57,504 nucleotides of DNA from Gammaproteobacteria bacterium. GTDB taxonomy: Bacteria; Pseudomonadota; Gammaproteobacteria; SZUA-229. The notes below the pieces were generated by a model that was not told where the DNA came from, searched no databases, and was given only the letters and a program-made list of their open reading frames with translations. The stretch spans positions 1 to 57,504 of the forward strand of contig JASBSR010000039.1 in NCBI GenBank assembly GCA_030148865.1, read 5' to 3'. Shown piece after piece: positions 9,657 through 19,080 of this stretch (position 1 is the stretch's first letter; each line of letters starts with the position of its first letter). A program made the position numbers and the translations under genes.

Positions 9657-9718
9657 CGGGTCAGGCGCTTACTGACCAGTGCAACCGGTTTTGTATTTAA
9701 TTCTCAAGAGGTGATTTA

Positions 9719-10888
9719 ATGGATCGGGAAAAGGCAATACGTAGTATGCATGATCTACTGCGTACCATGGTGCAAAAGGACGGTTCGGATCTGTTTATTA
9801 CTGCCGGCGCAGCCCCCTCAATGAAAGTACACGGCACGATGTTGCCGATGTCAAGCCAGGTGTTGACGTCACAGCATACGCAGTTGCTGGTGCGTGCGGT
9901 TATGAATGATAAACAGCTGAGCGAGTTTGACCAGACGCAGGAATGTAATTTCGCGATCAGTTTGCCCGGGGTTTCCCGGTTTCGTGTCAATGCCTTTACC
10001 CAGCGTGGTTCTATCGGAGCCGTGCTGCGTGTGATTCGCTCGGATATTCCCAGGTTTGAAACTCTCGGTTTGCCGGAAGTGCTGCGGGAAATTTCCATGA
10101 CCAAACGGGGTCTGGTGATTTTTGTCGGTGCCACGGGTTCTGGTAAATCAACCTCGCTGGCGGCGATGGTGGGGTATCGCAACGAAAACAGTAAGGGTCA
10201 TATTATTACTATCGAAGACCCGATTGAGTTTGTGCATAGCCATAAGAATTGTATCGTGACCCAGCGTGAAGTGGGTGTGGATACTGAAAGTTATGCGGTT
10301 GCACTCAAAAATACTTTGCGTCAGGCACCTGATGTTATATTGATTGGTGAGATACGTGACCGCGAAGCGATGGAACACGCGATTGCTTTCGCCGAAACCG
10401 GGCATCTGTGTCTTTCAACTTTGCACGCCAACAGCACCAACCAGGCGCTGGATCGTATTATTAACTTTTTCCCGGAAGAGCGTCGCCAGCAGTTATTGAT
10501 GGATTTGTCGCTGAACCTGAAAGCGCTTATTTCTCAGCGCCTGATCCCCAGTGCAACAGGTGCGGGGCGTGTGGCGGCGGTGGAGGTCATGCTCAACACG
10601 CCATTAATGTCAGATATGATCTTTAAGGGTAATGTGCACGAGATCAAAGAGCTGATCGCCAAGTCCACAGAACTGGGTATGCAGACATTTGACCAGGCTT
10701 TATTCGATCTTCATCAGGATGGCCGAATTAGCTACGAAGACGCGCTGCGTAATGCGGATTCAGTCAATGATCTGCGGTTACGCATCAAGCTTGATAGTAA
10801 GGAATCTGAGAAAACCAGTCTGATGGAAGGACTGGATCAACTGCAAATGCAGGACGATGGTGATGATAAAGGACAACTGGGTCGTTAA
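9719..10888 (+). CDS. pilU: Type IV pilus retraction-associated ATPase PilU
   Basis: PilU is a PilT paralogue that assists retraction, usually only in the presence of PilT. This 389-residue protein has Walker A GATGSGKSTS, Walker B DVILIGEIRD and His box TGHLCLSTLHANS. Near the C-terminus it carries the PilU-typical DSVNDLRLRIKLDS segment, followed by an acidic tail (QDDGDDKG). It begins 62 bp after pilT behind an AAGAGGTG ribosome binding site. All catalytic motifs are intact, so an ATPase is expected. Confidence 0.92.
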   Translation: MDREKAIRSMHDLLRTMVQKDGSDLFITAGAAPSMKVHGTMLPMSSQVLTSQHTQLLVRAVMNDKQLSEFDQTQECNFAISLPGVSRFRVNAFTQRGSIGAVLRVIRSDIPRFETLGLPEVLREISMTKRGLVIFVGATGSGKSTSLAAMVGYRNENSKGHIITIEDPIEFVHSHKNCIVTQREVGVDTESYAVALKNTLRQAPDVILIGEIRDREAMEHAIAFAETGHLCLSTLHANSTNQALDRIINFFPEERRQQLLMDLSLNLKALISQRLIPSATGAGRVAAVEVMLNTPLMSDMIFKGNVHEIKELIAKSTELGMQTFDQALFDLHQDGRISYEDALRNADSVNDLRLRIKLDSKESEKTSLMEGLDQLQMQDDGDDKGQLGR

Positions 10889-10906
10889 CGACGTAGTGTT
10901 GGCACA

Positions 10907-12037
10907 ATGAATCTACAGCCTTATCTCAAACTGATGTCGGAGCAACACGCATCTGACATGTATTTCACAACGGGCGCCCCCGTGAGTGTGCGCATCGAAG
11001 GCAAAATGCGACCGGTCGGCAAAAGCATGTTATCACCGGGGATGACCAAGAAACTGGCCTACGATTTGTTAACGCCGGCGCAAATCCAGGATTTCGAACG
11101 CAATCTTGAATTTAATATGGGCATGTCCTACACCGAGCTGGGGCGTTTCCGCGTCAACATGTATTTGCAGCGTGGCGAAGTTTCGATGGTAATTCGCTAC
11201 ATCAAGGCAGACATCCCCTCGCTGGATGAACTCGGCCTGCCTGATGTTTACAAAAAAATGGTGATGAAGAAAAAAGGCCTGATACTGGTGGTGGGTGCTA
11301 CCGGTACCGGTAAATCGACATCACTGGCATCGATGCTGGATCATCGCAATGCCAGCGAAAGCGGGCATATCCTTACTATCGAAGATCCGATTGAGTTTAT
11401 GTTTCACCACAAAAAATCAATTGTGGGTCAGCGCGAAGTTGGGCTAGATACACTGTCATTCGATAATGCGCTGCGCGAAGCCATGCGCGAAGCCCCCGAT
11501 GTTATTATGATCGGGGAAGCGCGCGACCGCGATACCATGGAATCGGCATTGCGTTATGCAGACACAGGTCACCTGTGTTTAACCACTTTGCATGCCACCA
11601 ATTCTTATCAGACGCTCGACCGTATTCTTAATTTCTTTCCGACCGAGGCACACAATCAGATTTTAATGGATTTATCGCTGAATCTGAATGCGATACTCGC
11701 ACAGCGCCTGGTGGCTTCGCATGATGGTAAACGTGTGGTCGCAGTCGAGGCGATGATGAACACTCCGTACATTAGCCAGTTGATTCGTGAAGGCAAGTTT
11801 AATGAAATCAGAGATGTTATGAACAAGGCAAGTGAAGCAGGTATGCAAACCTTTGATCAGTCGCTTTATGATTTATTCAGAGCTGGCAAGATCGATTTAA
11901 AAACAGCGATCGCGCACGCGGATTCGGGCAGTGATCTCGAATGGAAAATTAACTTTGGCGGAGGCGTCAAGGATCTGAAGTCGGGCGACAGTATGGATTC
12001 TTTGCAGTTTCCCTCTGGCAGCACAGATCTAAAATAA
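10907..12037 (+). CDS. Second PilU-like pilus ATPase
   Basis: A third PilT/PilU family ATPase, 376 residues, begins 18 bp after pilU and is almost certainly in the same operon. Motifs are complete: Walker A GATGTGKSTS, Walker B DVIMIGEARD and His box TGHLCLTTLHATNS. Its C-terminus has DSGSDLEWKINFGGG where the first PilU has DSVNDLRLRIKLDS. The two are therefore diverged paralogues rather than a recent duplication. The likely job is pilus retraction or modulation of PilT; the division of labour among the three cannot be read from sequence. Confidence 0.88.
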   Translation: MNLQPYLKLMSEQHASDMYFTTGAPVSVRIEGKMRPVGKSMLSPGMTKKLAYDLLTPAQIQDFERNLEFNMGMSYTELGRFRVNMYLQRGEVSMVIRYIKADIPSLDELGLPDVYKKMVMKKKGLILVVGATGTGKSTSLASMLDHRNASESGHILTIEDPIEFMFHHKKSIVGQREVGLDTLSFDNALREAMREAPDVIMIGEARDRDTMESALRYADTGHLCLTTLHATNSYQTLDRILNFFPTEAHNQILMDLSLNLNAILAQRLVASHDGKRVVAVEAMMNTPYISQLIREGKFNEIRDVMNKASEAGMQTFDQSLYDLFRAGKIDLKTAIAHADSGSDLEWKINFGGGVKDLKSGDSMDSLQFPSGSTDLK

Positions 12038-12095
12038 ACTCATCTCTATCTGGTATGCACAGATCTATCAGAATTGGATAGTCAAAAAATTAGTT

Positions 12096-12188
12096 CGCTA
12101 ATGAACGCCAATATACGCTAATCAAAACAGAACAAAAGTGCCGCTGCAGTCAGCGGCATGCACACAAAAAAACATCGGCGTTCATTAG
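12096..12188. repeat. Nested inverted repeat with hairpin between convergent genes
   Basis: A 12-bp perfect inverted repeat (12098-12109 and 12177-12188, CTAATGAACGCC) encloses a second hairpin at 12139-12158. The left arm continues as three tandem 10-bp units of the form CGCNAATNNA (12096-12125). It lies between the convergent ends of the second pilU and pyrC'. The design resembles the element at 32131-32287. Confidence 0.6.
12139..12158. terminator. Hairpin terminator between convergent pilU-like gene and pyrC'
   Basis: A perfect 8-bp stem (TGCCGCTG / CAGCGGCA) closes on the 4-base loop CAGT. On the minus strand it is followed by ACTTTTGTT, so it could terminate transcripts of the pyr operon. 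On the plus strand no T-run follows directly. Given convergent genes it may serve both directions. Confidence 0.6.
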
Positions 12189-12232
12189 TGGGCTGGTGTT
12201 TTTGAATTTATCTGAACAAAGATGGTTGATGG

Positions 12233-13522
12233 CTAGCTCACGCTGTAGACCAGGGCACCATTGATGATGGTGTGCTTGACCCGGTTGCGGAAGTTCCAGC
12301 CTATAAAAGGCGAGTTTTTGCCGCGACTCTGAATCGTGTTCTCATCCAGTTGCCAGTCACAATTATGTTCGAATAAACACAGGTCGGCGTTTGCGCCGGC
12401 CTCGAGGGTGCCGGCATTGATGCCCAGTAGTTCGGCGGGGCGGCAGGTGAGCGCGCGTATGGCGGTGTGCAGTTCGAGCTCACCAGCATCGACCAGGGCA
12501 AGCACCAGTGGTAACAGCGTGTCGAGTGCACTGACTCCCGGTGCCGCACCGGGGAATGGCTGTTGTTTGGCATCGGCATCGTGTGGCTGGTGATCCGAAC
12601 AAATGATGTCGATGGTACCGTCGGTGACGCCGCGGCGTAAGGCTTCCATGTCGCGTTGACTGCGCAATGGTGGTAGCACATGGAACACACTGTTAAAACT
12701 GCTGATGTCGTTTTCATTGAGATGCAACTGGTGCGCGCTGACATCGGCAGTAATATTCAGCCCATCCTGTTTGGCGCGGCGAATCATTGCGACCGAGTTG
12801 GCACTGGAGAGCCGACCGAAATGCGCACGCACACCGGTTTCGGCAATTAACTCAAGAGAACGCGCCAGTGCGCTGGTTTCAGCCGACACCGGAATGCCCT
12901 GCAGGCCAAGACGCGTCGCAACAGAACCTTCGTGGGCGCAACCCTGCGCACTCAACCAGTGGTCATCGGGTTCAATAAATACGGTGAGTTTGCAGTTGGC
13001 GGCGTAGGCGTAGGCGCGGCGCAACACCTGAGTATTGATCACCGGCGCACGGGCATTGCTGACACCGATGCAGCCGGCATTTTTTAGTGCCCACATTTCG
13101 CTCAGGCGTTCGCCTTTGAGGCTGTGGCTGAGTGCGCCCAGCACCAGCACACGGCTGCGAGCAGCCAGTCTGGCATTATGATGAATTAATTCAACCACCG
13201 CTGGCTCATCAATCACCGGGTCGGTGTCGGGTGGGCAGCACAGGGTAGTGATGCCGGCAGCACTGGCGGCGGCGCATTCGCTAGCAATGTCGGCCTTGTG
13301 CACCGCGCCGGGTTCACGCAGACGCGCGCATATATCGACGATTCCCGGGATCAGGCTCAGTCCGCCTGCGTCCAGTGTCTGTTCGGCGGCAAAGCCTGCG
13401 GGTGGGGTTTTGAGCGCAGCGATTTTGCCCTTAACAATAAACACATCGCCGGTGTCGGTTTTTGAGTTCGCCGGATTAATAAGGGTTGCATTCCTGATAT
13501 GCAAATGACCCTGACCCTTCAT
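12233..13522 (-). CDS. pyrC': Inactive dihydroorotase-like subunit PyrC' of aspartate carbamoyltransferase
   Basis: The 429-residue protein has the type I dihydroorotase fold, with LIPGIVD leading strand and [11 protein letters not shown] near residue 307. However, the metal-binding His-x-His after GIVD is replaced: the sequence reads [10 protein letters not shown] where active enzymes have D-x-H-x-H-x-RDPG. Pseudomonas-type PyrC' (PyrX) proteins show the same kind of loss and act as a structural partner in a PyrB/PyrC' complex rather than as an enzyme. Its start overlaps the pyrB stop by four bases. A catalytically active dihydroorotase should be encoded elsewhere. Confidence 0.88.
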   Translation of the reverse strand: MKGQGHLHIRNATLINPANSKTDTGDVFIVKGKIAALKTPPAGFAAEQTLDAGGLSLIPGIVDICARLREPGAVHKADIASECAAASAAGITTLCCPPDTDPVIDEPAVVELIHHNARLAARSRVLVLGALSHSLKGERLSEMWALKNAGCIGVSNARAPVINTQVLRRAYAYAANCKLTVFIEPDDHWLSAQGCAHEGSVATRLGLQGIPVSAETSALARSLELIAETGVRAHFGRLSSANSVAMIRRAKQDGLNITADVSAHQLHLNENDISSFNSVFHVLPPLRSQRDMEALRRGVTDGTIDIICSDHQPHDADAKQQPFPGAAPGVSALDTLLPLVLALVDAGELELHTAIRALTCRPAELLGINAGTLEAGANADLCLFEHNCDWQLDENTIQSRGKNSPFIGWNFRNRVKHTIINGALVYSVS

Positions 13523-14556
13523 GCTTTTGCCTCGTCAGCAGGCCTGCTATCACTCTGTGCTTCACGCCCCAGTACCATAGACATCACTGCCATGCGGATG
13601 GAGATGCCATAGGTGACCTGTTTCAGAATCACCGACTGCGGGCCATCGGCAACCGCAGTTTCAATTTCGACACCGCGGTTGATGGGGCCGGGGTGCATCA
13701 CGATTGCATCGGCTTTGGCATGCCGGAGTTTTTCGCGGCTCAGACCGTACATGGCGTAAAACTCCTGTTCGCTGGGCAGCAAGGCGCCCTGCATGCGTTC
13801 TTTCTGCAGGCGCAGCATAATCACCACATCCGCATCTTTAATGCCGGCGGCCATGTCGTTGTAGACGGTAACACCCATGTTTTCGATACCCATCGGTATC
13901 AGCGTCTTCGGACCAATGACGCGAACTTCACCGGTGTTGAGTGTGTTGAGCGCGTGGATCTGTGAGCGCGCGACGCGCGAATGCATCAGGTCACCGACTA
14001 TCGCGACCCGGAGTTTGCCGAAGTCGTGGCCCTTGCTGCGGCGTATGGTAAACATATCGAGCATCGCCTGGGTCGGATGCGCGTGGCGGCCATCGCCAGC
14101 ATTGATGACACTGATGTCGGGCGAAACGTTTCGGGCGATATGGTGCGCGGCACCGGAATCGTTGTGGCGCACGATGAACATATCGCACTGCATGGCCTGA
14201 ATATTGCGCAGGGTGTCGAGCAGGGTTTCGCCTTTGCTGGTTGCCGAGGTGCTGATGTTGATGTTGAGCACATCGGCGGACAAACGTTTGGCGGCCAGCT
14301 CGAAGGTGGTGCGGGTGCGAGTGCTGGCTTCAAAAAAAAGATTCACAATCGTTTTACCACGCAGCAGTGGCACTTTTTTCACGCTTTGCTCGTTGATATT
14401 GGCAAAGCTTTCGGCGGTGTCGAGGATGTTATTGAGTATTTCGCTGCCCAGACCTTCGATGGTGAGAAAATGTTTTAGCCGGCCATGCGAATCGAGCTGG
14501 ATGTTCCAGTCGTCCTGCGCCGCCAGTATCGATGCTTTGCCGGGCTTGTTTACCAT
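13519..14556 (-). CDS. pyrB: Aspartate carbamoyltransferase catalytic subunit
   Basis: PyrB condenses carbamoyl phosphate and aspartate in de novo pyrimidine synthesis. Motifs are complete: the carbamoyl-phosphate loop [18 protein letters not shown], and [10 protein letters not shown] near the C-terminus. I place the start at 14556 (MVNKPGKAS, 345 residues) because the longer frame to 14619 overlaps pyrR and encodes a His-rich run not expected in the family. It overlaps pyrC' by four bases, which fits assembly of the two polypeptides into one complex. Confidence 0.93.
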   Translation of the reverse strand: MVNKPGKASILAAQDDWNIQLDSHGRLKHFLTIEGLGSEILNNILDTAESFANINEQSVKKVPLLRGKTIVNLFFEASTRTRTTFELAAKRLSADVLNINISTSATSKGETLLDTLRNIQAMQCDMFIVRHNDSGAAHHIARNVSPDISVINAGDGRHAHPTQAMLDMFTIRRSKGHDFGKLRVAIVGDLMHSRVARSQIHALNTLNTGEVRVIGPKTLIPMGIENMGVTVYNDMAAGIKDADVVIMLRLQKERMQGALLPSEQEFYAMYGLSREKLRHAKADAIVMHPGPINRGVEIETAVADGPQSVILKQVTYGISIRMAVMSMVLGREAQSDSRPADEAKA

Positions 14557-14584
14557 GCGCGCCTGATGCCTGTGGTGATGGAAT

Positions 14585-15082
14585 TCATGACAGCACCAGT
14601 TGCAATGGTGTTGGGCCATTGAGTTTGATGTGCTGATTAGCAGTCAGCTGAATTTTTTGACCAACGATATCGGCCTGCACCGGCAGCTCGCGACCGTTGC
14701 GCTCGATCAGGCAAACCAGAGTAATACTCGATGGCCGGCCGTAATCAAAAATTTCGTTCATCGCCGCGCGGATGGTGCGACCAGTGTGCAGTACGTCATC
14801 AACCAGAATAATATCGCGGTCTTCGACCTGGGGCGGCAGTTTAGATGGTTTGACTTTGGGATTGACGCCGATCCGGGAAAAATCGTCGCGGTAAAAGCTG
14901 ATATCGAGTGTCGCCAGAGGTTCGGTGATAGCGAGTTGTTGATGGAGTTGTTCAGCTATCCAGACACCGCCGGTATGAATTCCCACCATCAACGGCCTGT
15001 CGATAGCGCGCTCGGCGAGCAGCTGTTTGAGCGTGTCTGCCATGTGCGCCAGAAGCGTGTCTGGTGTGGCAATATCATCCAT
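14585..15082 (-). CDS. pyrR: PyrR bifunctional pyrimidine regulator / uracil phosphoribosyltransferase
   Basis: A 165-residue PyrR-family protein with the phosphoribosyltransferase PRPP loop [13 protein letters not shown] at about residues 88-100. In Gram-positive bacteria PyrR binds pyr mRNA and also makes UMP from uracil. In pseudomonad-type operons its regulatory mode is less clear, and I see no PyrR-binding attenuator in this window. It lies 28 bp upstream of the chosen pyrB start and 8 bp after ruvX on the minus strand. Confidence 0.92.
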   Translation of the reverse strand: MDDIATPDTLLAHMADTLKQLLAERAIDRPLMVGIHTGGVWIAEQLHQQLAITEPLATLDISFYRDDFSRIGVNPKVKPSKLPPQVEDRDIILVDDVLHTGRTIRAAMNEIFDYGRPSSITLVCLIERNGRELPVQADIVGQKIQLTANQHIKLNGPTPLQLVLS

Positions 15083-15090
15083 AGGTTGCT

Positions 15091-15522
15091 TCAGTGTTGG
15101 TCGAGCCAGCTTTGTACGATCAATGCGGCCGCCATTCTATCAATCTCCTGCTTGTTGTGCTGGCCTATTTTTTTCCGCTGTTTGAGCAGGGCCTCAGCTT
15201 CGTAGGAACTTAAGGTTTCGTTGATTTCGATGATGGGTTGCGGGAAACGCAGTGCCAGCTGTTTGCAGAAGGCGCGCACTGTTAGCGTCATCGGGCTTTC
15301 TGCGCCATCGGTGTGATAGGGCATGCCGACCAGCAAAGCATCGGGACGCCAGCGTTCGATCTGTTGCTGCAGTCCGCTCCAGTCCGGCTGGCCATTGATC
15401 TGGCTGAGCGTCGTCACCGGGTTGGCGCTACGGGTAATGGTCTGCCCGGTGGCGATACCGAGGCGTTTCTCGCCGTAGTCGATGCCAAGAACCGAGCGGA
15501 TCGCTTCAGGCGTGGCCGGCAT
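15091..15522 (-). CDS. ruvX: RuvX/YqgF family Holliday junction resolvase-like protein
   Basis: A 143-residue RNase H-fold protein. The first strand motif GIDYGEKRLGIA (about residues 13-24) carries the conserved Asp; VGMPYHTDG near 68 and INETLSSYEAEALL near 100 hold the other acidic positions. The family (YqgF/RuvX) acts in rRNA processing and has been proposed as an alternative resolvase. The gene overlaps the end of algH by 17 bases and is followed closely by pyrR, the usual algH-ruvX-pyrR order. Confidence 0.92.
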   Translation of the reverse strand: MPATPEAIRSVLGIDYGEKRLGIATGQTITRSANPVTTLSQINGQPDWSGLQQQIERWRPDALLVGMPYHTDGAESPMTLTVRAFCKQLALRFPQPIIEINETLSSYEAEALLKQRKKIGQHNKQEIDRMAAALIVQSWLDQH

Positions 15523-16066
15523 CGTGACTCAATAACTGCAAATCCACGCCGATGATATCGGCCGCTGCCTGCCAGCGACCCTGGGCAGGGATTTCAAACA
15601 AAATTTGTTCCTTTGCCGGGCAGCTCAGCCAGGTGTTGTCGGCGAGCTCCTGCTCGAGCTGGCCGGGTGCCCAGCCGGCGTAACCGAGTGCGACAATGGC
15701 GTCTTCCGGGCCCTGGTCATGGGCGATGGCTTCGATAATGTCGCGCGAACTGGTAAGTGCCACCCGCGGATTGATCTTCAGGGTAGAGTTCCAGCTGCCC
15801 AGTGGACGGTGTAGCACAAACCCACGACCTTGCTGCACCGGGCCGCCGTGAAACACAGTTTGCTGGTGTTTGCTGGCATCGCTGGCCTCGATTTGCATCT
15901 GCTGCATGACTTCGGCCAGCGTGATATCGGTACTACGGTTGATGACAATGCCGAAACTGCCGTTCTCATCGTGCTCGCAGATGTAGGTGACGGTGTGATC
16001 AAAATTCGGATCCATCAAATTCGGCATCGCGATAATAAAGTGGTCGCTCAGGCTGCTGGCATCCAT
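15506..16066 (-). CDS. algH: AlgH/YqgE family protein (DUF179)
   Basis: A 186-residue UPF0301 protein. It opens with the family signature HFIIAMPNLMDPNF and contains GSFGIVINRS near residue 36 and HGGPVQQGRGFVLH near 73, then ALGYAGWAPGQLE near 126. The AlgH name comes from a Pseudomonas link to alginate control; the biochemical role is unknown. Its ATG overlaps the tonB-like gene's stop as TAATG, and it overlaps ruvX at its own end. Confidence 0.92.
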   Translation of the reverse strand: MDASSLSDHFIIAMPNLMDPNFDHTVTYICEHDENGSFGIVINRSTDITLAEVMQQMQIEASDASKHQQTVFHGGPVQQGRGFVLHRPLGSWNSTLKINPRVALTSSRDIIEAIAHDQGPEDAIVALGYAGWAPGQLEQELADNTWLSCPAKEQILFEIPAQGRWQAAADIIGVDLQLLSHDAGHA

Positions 16067-16974
16067 TATTGACTCCGCATCTGGTTGCTGGCGAGAAATT
16101 CCCAGCTTCGGGTAATGTGTATGACATCAGCTTCCTGTTTGAGTTTTTCCGGGAAGGCAGAAAATGGTGCTGCGAGTTTGACGATGCGCTGGGCGGCATC
16201 GTCCAGTATCTGATGACCGGAAGAGCGGCGTAGTTCGGTTTTGAGCAGTTTTCCACTGGCGCTGATGGTGACATCCAGAATTAGAGTGCCGCTGAGGCGA
16301 TTGCGGCGTGCCTGGTCAGGGTAATTCAGATTGCCGATACGCTCGACGCGATTGATCCAGTCGCGCATATAACGTGCCGGTAAAAACTCTTTGGTGCTGG
16401 AATTCATAAATTTAACTTTAGGGCGCTCGGCTGCGTTCTCGATTATAGGGCTGAGTTCTTCGGCGAGGCGCGCGGTTTGCATCTGTTGCCGGTTTTGTTT
16501 TTGCTCTGAGTTGCGCTCTACAGGTTCGCTGATTTTTTTCTCAGTCTGAATCTGATAATCCGCCTTCGCCTGATGCAGCAGCTTTTGTGTGGACGGCTGA
16601 TTCAGGCTGGCGACCTGTTGCACGCTGGTTTCCAGCGCCATGCCGGGGTCGCGGGCCAGTGTCGGTGCGGTGAACATGTCGCGCGGGCGGACTTTCTCGG
16701 TGCTGTCGCCACCGCCCTGCTGGGTTATCTGGGCGAGATATTTCGCGTCTTTATTCTCGCTGGGGTTCTGAGTCTGGACAATGATGACGTCGAGCGTCGG
16801 TGACTGCGGATTTTCGGCAGCGGGGGCCATGCTGAAGGTGACGCCGAGGATGATGATGCCATGAAAAATCGCCACCAGGAAAAATGTCAGGCCAAGGCGG
16901 TCATGATCGGTGATTTGGGCTGCTGCTGGTGCTGGTGCCTGTGTCATCATCTCGCTATCGTGTGTTTTACGCAT
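16066..16974 (-). CDS. TonB family energy-transducing protein
   Basis: This protein has one N-terminal transmembrane helix (GLTFFLVAIFHGIIILGVTF), a long charged and Gln-rich periplasmic spacer and a C-terminal TonB domain. The domain is recognised by YPDQARRNRLSGTLILDV and a weakly conserved SSGHQILDDAA helix. TonB proteins transmit proton-motive force to outer-membrane receptors. A longer frame reaches 17157 but would overlap apbE; the start at 16974 (302 residues) is the most upstream free of that overlap, with 16950 an alternative. No exbB/exbD is nearby. The location beside algH and gshB matches tonB3 of Pseudomonas, a gene tied to twitching there. Confidence 0.85.
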   Translation of the reverse strand: MRKTHDSEMMTQAPAPAAAQITDHDRLGLTFFLVAIFHGIIILGVTFSMAPAAENPQSPTLDVIIVQTQNPSENKDAKYLAQITQQGGGDSTEKVRPRDMFTAPTLARDPGMALETSVQQVASLNQPSTQKLLHQAKADYQIQTEKKISEPVERNSEQKQNRQQMQTARLAEELSPIIENAAERPKVKFMNSSTKEFLPARYMRDWINRVERIGNLNYPDQARRNRLSGTLILDVTISASGKLLKTELRRSSGHQILDDAAQRIVKLAAPFSAFPEKLKQEADVIHITRSWEFLASNQMRSQ

Positions 16975-17062
16975 TATTATAGTTATTGATTGCTGGCTTT
17001 GCTGGTCGCCGGGGGGGGCATGCACACCCACCCGGTCGCGAGAAGTCGGCTGATGACAGTGA

Positions 17063-18115
17063 TTATAGCGGTTCGCTGACAAGAGTGCGGGCATCGCCAG
17101 CACTGAGATGGACGCGCGCTGCCATCGCCGGGCTGAGATAGATCGTGCCGGTAGCATCGACCAGCATCACTGCGTGGATATCCATGGCGCGGGCGATTTC
17201 CTGCCAGTGCTGCGGGCCGGCGATCATTAGTGCAGTGGCGGCAGCATCAGCGAGTCCGGCATTGTTGTGGAGCACAGTGACCGAGCTGAAGCCGGTACTG
17301 GGATAGCCGGTACGCGGGTCGAGGATATGATGCATGCGTTTGCCCTGGTACATATAAAAGCGCTCGTAATCGCCGGAGGTGAACACGCTCTCGCCCGCCT
17401 GCACATCGAGCCAGCCGAGCACGCCAGGCTGGCGCGGGTGACGAATGCCGATGCGCCACGGGCGCTCACCGTGCTGGCCACTGACCTTGAGATCACCACC
17501 GGCATTAATTACTGTATTGTGAATCCCCAGACGGCGAAGTTGTTCGATCGCGATATCGATGGCATAGCCTTTGGCGAAGGCACCCAGGCTGAGTTGCACC
17601 GCCGGATTGCTACTGCTGATCTGGTCACCCTGTATTTTTATATCAGACATTTCAGGCTGCATTGCTACCAGCTCGGTGATACGACTGGCGTTCGGTGGCT
17701 GGATATCTTTTTCATCAGCGCGGTGAAACTGCCAGAGATTGACCAGATTGCCAATCGCCGGGTTGAACAGGCGCTGGCTGCGCGCCGATAAATCTGTTGC
17801 CTCGCGGATTAGCGTTGCCAGTTCGGGATCGACGGTAAAGCTCTGGCCGTGGCTGAGTGCGCGATTGAGCTGCGCCAGTTCACCGTCTGTCCACGGACTC
17901 CAGTTTTGATGCCAGCGTGCAAACTCGGTCTCTAGCTGTGCAAACGCCCGTTCGGCGAGCGCTGGCGCAACACCGTATAAACTGATTTCGATCAGGGTTC
18001 CGAATAACAGCAGGCTGCGCTGCTGCTCGATTTTTGCTGTGTTATTTGCCGCGTTGCAGGAAACTAGCAACAAGCTGATCAGGAGTGCAGTTAGCGTAGA
18101 ACGTAGCAGTATCAT
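17063..18115 (-). CDS. apbE: ApbE family FMN transferase, lipoprotein
   Basis: ApbE moves FMN from FAD onto Thr/Ser of target flavoproteins such as Nqr and Rnf subunits, outside the cytoplasmic membrane. The 350-residue protein from 18115 begins with a lipoprotein signal (ALLISLLLVSC, lipobox LVSC). It includes FNPAIGNLVNLW, LSLGAFAKGYAID near 190 and HHILDPRTGYPS near 275, all family signatures, with the metal-binding D and T around DAAATALM. Start 18115 is preferred over 18130 because of the signal peptide. It follows gshB with a short gap. Confidence 0.92.
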   Translation of the reverse strand: MILLRSTLTALLISLLLVSCNAANNTAKIEQQRSLLLFGTLIEISLYGVAPALAERAFAQLETEFARWHQNWSPWTDGELAQLNRALSHGQSFTVDPELATLIREATDLSARSQRLFNPAIGNLVNLWQFHRADEKDIQPPNASRITELVAMQPEMSDIKIQGDQISSSNPAVQLSLGAFAKGYAIDIAIEQLRRLGIHNTVINAGGDLKVSGQHGERPWRIGIRHPRQPGVLGWLDVQAGESVFTSGDYERFYMYQGKRMHHILDPRTGYPSTGFSSVTVLHNNAGLADAAATALMIAGPQHWQEIARAMDIHAVMLVDATGTIYLSPAMAARVHLSAGDARTLVSEPL

Positions 18116-18117
18116 AT

Positions 18118-19080
18118 TTAGTCCTGGCAACGGGCAGCGATCACATCCATCAGCTGTCCGGCGATATCAAGATTATAAAGTGAGTCCAGCTCGCGGATGC
18201 AGGTCGGACTGGTAATGTTGATTTCGGTGAGATAGTCACCGATGACATCGATGCCGGCAAACAGCACACCTATGGCTTTGAGTGTCGGGCCCAATTGCGC
18301 TGCGATCCAGTGGTCACGCTCACTGAGCGCTACGCCTTCACCGCGACCGCCGGCGGCGAGATTGCCTCGGGTTTCACCCTGGGCCGGGATGCGTGCCAGC
18401 GCGTAGGGCACAGCGACACCGTCGACCAGCAGAATACGTTTATCACCGGCGCTGATTTCCGGGATAAAGCGCTGCGCCATCACGGTTTTTGCGCCCTGTT
18501 CGCTGATGGTTTCGATAATCACCGAGAGATTCGCGTCGCCGGGGCGCACGCGAAAAATCGACGCGCCGCCCATGCCGTCCAGAGGCTTGAGGATCACGTC
18601 CTGATGTAGCGTGACAAATTCGCGTAAGCGCGTTGCTGAGCGTGAGACCAGCATCGGCGCGCAGCATTGTGGAAAGCGCGTGATAAACATTTTCTCATTG
18701 GCGTCGCGCAGGCTCTGAGGGCGATTGATAATGAGGCTGCCGGCGCGTTCCGCAAGATCGAGGATATAGGTGGTGTTGATATATTCCATATCGAAGGGTG
18801 GATCTTTGCGCATCAGGATGGCGTCGAGTGCGCCCAGCTCGATAGTTTCATGCGCGCCCAGCTCGAACCAGGCCTCGACCCTGTCCTCGACCCGGATCCT
18901 GCAGCTGCTGGCGCGAGCCTGAGCGCCTTCGACATAGAGATCCTGCGCCAGCATGTAGTGCAGTTCCCAGCCTCGACTTTGTGCCGCCAGCAGCATGGCA
19001 AAACTGCTGTCCTTATAGACCTTGATGTCCTCGATGGGGTCCATGATGATGCCAAGGCGCAGTTTTCTGGTTGTGCTCAT
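18118..19080 (-). CDS. gshB: Glutathione synthetase
   Basis: GshB joins glycine to gamma-glutamylcysteine using ATP. The 320-residue ATP-grasp protein shows MDPIEDIKVYKDSS at the start, the DPPFDMEYI segment near 93, VILKPLDGMGGASIF near 160 and the C-terminal ITSPTCIRELD signature. Length fits the bacterial family. A clear ribosome binding site (AGGAAAG) precedes the ATG. It is divergent from pilG. Confidence 0.95.
   Translation of the reverse strand: MSTTRKLRLGIIMDPIEDIKVYKDSSFAMLLAAQSRGWELHYMLAQDLYVEGAQARASSCRIRVEDRVEAWFELGAHETIELGALDAILMRKDPPFDMEYINTTYILDLAERAGSLIINRPQSLRDANEKMFITRFPQCCAPMLVSRSATRLREFVTLHQDVILKPLDGMGGASIFRVRPGDANLSVIIETISEQGAKTVMAQRFIPEISAGDKRILLVDGVAVPYALARIPAQGETRGNLAAGGRGEGVALSERDHWIAAQLGPTLKAIGVLFAGIDVIGDYLTEINITSPTCIRELDSLYNLDIAGQLMDVIAARCQD

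Noticed and set aside
12096..12188. CRISPR-like short repeats
   Set aside because: The 10-bp units are directly abutting with no spacers, and no cas genes occur in the window.
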